Part shown: positions 62,360-64,000 of the stretch, in pieces
How positions within the stretch are numbered: position 1 is the stretch's first letter
How the letters are laid out: each line of letters starts with the position of its first letter
Assembly: GCA_965262665.1 (NCBI GenBank)
Contig: CBDHFR010000002.1
Coordinates: 558,001 to 622,000 of the forward strand
Source of the DNA: CBDBND01 sp965262665
Lineage (GTDB): Bacteria > Pseudomonadota > Alphaproteobacteria > Rhodospirillales > Rhodospirillaceae
Direction: 5' to 3'
Length of the DNA stretch: 64,000 nucleotides
The notes under the pieces: generated by a model
The model's database searches: none
Told to the model about the DNA's origin: nothing
What the model saw: only the letters and a program-made list of their open reading frames with translations
Position numbers and translations under genes: made by a program

Positions 62360-63202
62360 ATGGCTCGCCCGCATATCGACTTTTTTCACGCCCAGCAACT
62401 GCCCTGGGAAACGGACGCTTATGCGTCACTTCCAGGCTTGCAAAGCAAAACCTTAAGCACTGACGACGAAACCGGTGCCTGCACTGTCATCCTGCGTTAT
62501 CCGCCGGGCTGGCGCATAGACGGGCTTTGGCACCTTCCTGATGATGTCGAGTTTTACGTGCTCGACGGTAAATTTGAGCTCAATAACCAGCTTTATACAT
62601 TGGATAGTTATGGTTTTTTGCCAGCCGGCTGGGTGTTTGAGTCCGCGTCCACGGAAACCGGCACTGACATCATTACTTTTTTCGAAGGTGTGCCCGATTT
62701 CATTAAAGGCCGGCCAGACGAGGGTCAATACGATCTCTCTCAGGCCATTCCTTATATCGATACCTGTGCTTTGAATTGGACGAAAGAAGGACTCGACCCG
62801 GATTACGAATGGTTCACCATGCGCAACAAGATCCTGCGGATAGATCCCAAAACCCAAGCTTGCACCCTGCTGGTCGAACAGGGCGCGCGGCACCTACCCA
62901 AAGACAATATCGGCAGCATCGAAGCTCATCCCACCATCAAGGAAATTTTTATCCTCAGCGGTGAAGTGCGCTGCCCTTACGGCGTGCTGTCGGCCGGCAT
63001 GTATCTCTACCGGCCGCCGGAGATTCGCTACGGGCCTTACTTCAGCCGGTTTTCTAATGTGATGCTGTTGAGGTTGTCTGGGCCGTTGGACAATCAATTC
63101 TCCGAGCCCAATACAGAATGCAGCCTCTACATCGACCCCAAACCCCGGCTGCCCGATGAACTGGCGCAGTACCGTGAGATGTACAAACCGGAGCTTTATT
63201 AA
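62360..63202 (+). CDS. Two-domain cupin-like protein
   Basis: 280 residues from the ATG at 62360 (AAGGGCAGC upstream; the longer frame overlaps the deacetylase gene). Two beta-barrel halves are suggested: the first with VILRYPPGWRIDGLWHLPDD and EFYVLDGKFELN, the second with SIEAHPTIKEIFILSGEVRC and GMYLYRPPEIRYG. The pattern fits DUF4437/cupin-type proteins, which often act as dioxygenases or isomerases. It is the last gene of the three-gene unit. Confidence 0.75.
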   Translation: MARPHIDFFHAQQLPWETDAYASLPGLQSKTLSTDDETGACTVILRYPPGWRIDGLWHLPDDVEFYVLDGKFELNNQLYTLDSYGFLPAGWVFESASTETGTDIITFFEGVPDFIKGRPDEGQYDLSQAIPYIDTCALNWTKEGLDPDYEWFTMRNKILRIDPKTQACTLLVEQGARHLPKDNIGSIEAHPTIKEIFILSGEVRCPYGVLSAGMYLYRPPEIRYGPYFSRFSNVMLLRLSGPLDNQFSEPNTECSLYIDPKPRLPDELAQYREMYKPELY

Positions 63203-63352
63203 GCCCGTAAAAATTTAATGGTATTGATGCTCCCTTAAGGATCATCAAACCCGATCATTTCGACTCACTCAATCCTTCCGTTTGAACTGGTCAAAATGCG
63301 CGCACGCATGCACACTCAAACTGATCTTCATCCTAAACGGGGGCGATGTAGG

Positions 63353-64000
63353 ATGACTGGGTTAGATGGGTCCAAATCAGGAACAATCGACGCGTCTTTG
63401 TTGCATGCCATCGCAGCTGGAACAGCCCATCAAGTCGGTTTGGATTTCCTAGATTCCCTGGTTGTCGCTTTGCGCGACAGTATGCAAACCAATCGCGCGT
63501 TCTTGACCATCGGGCTTGGACAGCCACCAACACGTGCCCGGTCAATTTGTGCTTGGCAAGACCAAAAGCAAATTGAAAATTGGGAATACGACCTCAAAGA
63601 AACACCGTGTGAGTTGGTTTACCAGGGTCAGCGGATTGTCATTCCGTGCGATCTTGAAGTTCGCTTTCCCAAAGAAGAAGGCTTTCAAGGATATGTGGGT
63701 GTACCTCTTCACGATCAAGACGAGCTGGTGTCGGGACATTTAGCCGTTCTATCCCACACACCCATCGAAAACCACGAGGATGCGGAAAACGTAGTCCGGA
63801 TTTTGAGCATACGGGCCGAAGCCGAACGGCGCCGTGTTGTGGCCGACGCGGAACGAGAAGAGCTGATCGAGCAGCTCAAAGCCATGAATCAGCGTCTTGC
63901 ACGGCGTTACGGAACCGTCCATCAGGCCAACGCATTCAAAACCAAACTGCTTGCCATGGTCGCCCATGACTTGCGTAATCCCTTAGCCACTGTGGTCAAC
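63353..64000 (+). CDS. GAF-domain sensor histidine kinase, N-terminal part
   Basis: An open frame from the ATG at 63353 (TAGG and GGGGGCG upstream) to the window edge, 216 codons. Residues about 15-160 look like a GAF sensor domain (HQVGLDFLDSLVVALRDSM, IPCDLEVRFPKEEG, GYVGVPLHDQDELVSGHLAV). A coiled region (AEAERRRVVADAEREELIEQ) follows. The dimerisation/phosphoacceptor motif LLAMVAHDLRNPLATVVN ends the window, with the phosphorylated His in AHDLRNP. The kinase ATPase domain lies beyond the window. Confidence 0.88.
   Translation, partial: MTGLDGSKSGTIDASLLHAIAAGTAHQVGLDFLDSLVVALRDSMQTNRAFLTIGLGQPPTRARSICAWQDQKQIENWEYDLKETPCELVYQGQRIVIPCDLEVRFPKEEGFQGYVGVPLHDQDELVSGHLAVLSHTPIENHEDAENVVRILSIRAEAERRRVVADAEREELIEQLKAMNQRLARRYGTVHQANAFKTKLLAMVAHDLRNPLATVVN

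Noticed and set aside
63516..63743. 75-codon basic frame near the window end
   Set aside because: It is out of frame with a continuous 216-codon GAF-histidine kinase frame from 63353 that has clear family motifs.

Overview
The window looks like an accessory, insertion-sequence-rich region of an alphaproteobacterial chromosome. The taxonomic reading is inference: it rests on a P4-type integrase/AlpA/Toprim-DUF3631 island of a kind common in Alphaproteobacteria, DUF1289, GFA and QueF genes, TRAP/TAXI transport, and moderately high GC in the flanks. No rRNA, tRNA or CRISPR array was recognised.

Layout. (1) 1-6502: a frameshifted Toprim/primase remnant, then a compact integrative element: tyrosine integrase, unknown ORF, AlpA-like excisionase/regulator, primase N-terminal protein and Toprim-DUF3631 helicase. 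(2) 6503-10690: two copies of a 38-bp tandem-repeat array flank a truncated glycerophosphodiesterase gene, followed by an IS5-family element and an IS1111-type IS110 element. The 3' non-coding end of the latter reads as a bridge (seek) RNA whose guides match its own insertion site. (3) 10692-17895: a PQQ-dependent dehydrogenase, a PD-(D/E)xK-like nuclease gene with an unknown partner, and an ankyrin-repeat protein, separated by IS remnants. (4) 18230-33961: nested IS6, IS630, IS110 and IS1111 copies. Among them lies a TerB/J-like, Hsp70, GrpE-like operon on the minus strand; its Hsp70-GrpE part is duplicated next to IS6 copies. (5) 34007-43567: an A/T-rich plus-strand operon of nine genes: glycine-zipper protein, single-pass protein, lipoprotein, TPR protein, PEGA-SUMF1 protein, small secreted protein, TolQ/MotA-like channel and two TolR-like proteins carrying vWA domains. 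Before the IS6 insertion it was probably divergent from the Hsp70-GrpE-TerB operon. (6) 43824-49604: IS fragments, a DUF2971 gene, and remnants of a sister of the first island. (7) 49772-64000: ordinary chromosomal genes: ECF sigma factor, dehydrogenases, GFA, QueF, DUF1289, TRAP permease with TAXI receptor, divergent hydrolase/deacetylase/cupin genes, and the start of a GAF-histidine kinase.

The most interesting unit is the combined 22231-43567 locus. It encodes an apparently ion-driven, TolQ/TolR-like inner-membrane complex in which vWA domains replace the usual periplasmic peptidoglycan-binding part. It is accompanied by PEGA/TPR/lipoprotein envelope factors and a membrane-tethered Hsp70 machine. 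I infer an envelope-stress or defence machine; its function is not known from the sequence. The second highlight is the IS1111 bridge RNA, apparently addressed to the terminal inverted repeats of the IS6-family elements that fill this window.

Several genes carry single-base frameshifts at homopolymers (near 1105, 51005, 56806 and 57085). These could be real decay or sequence errors.
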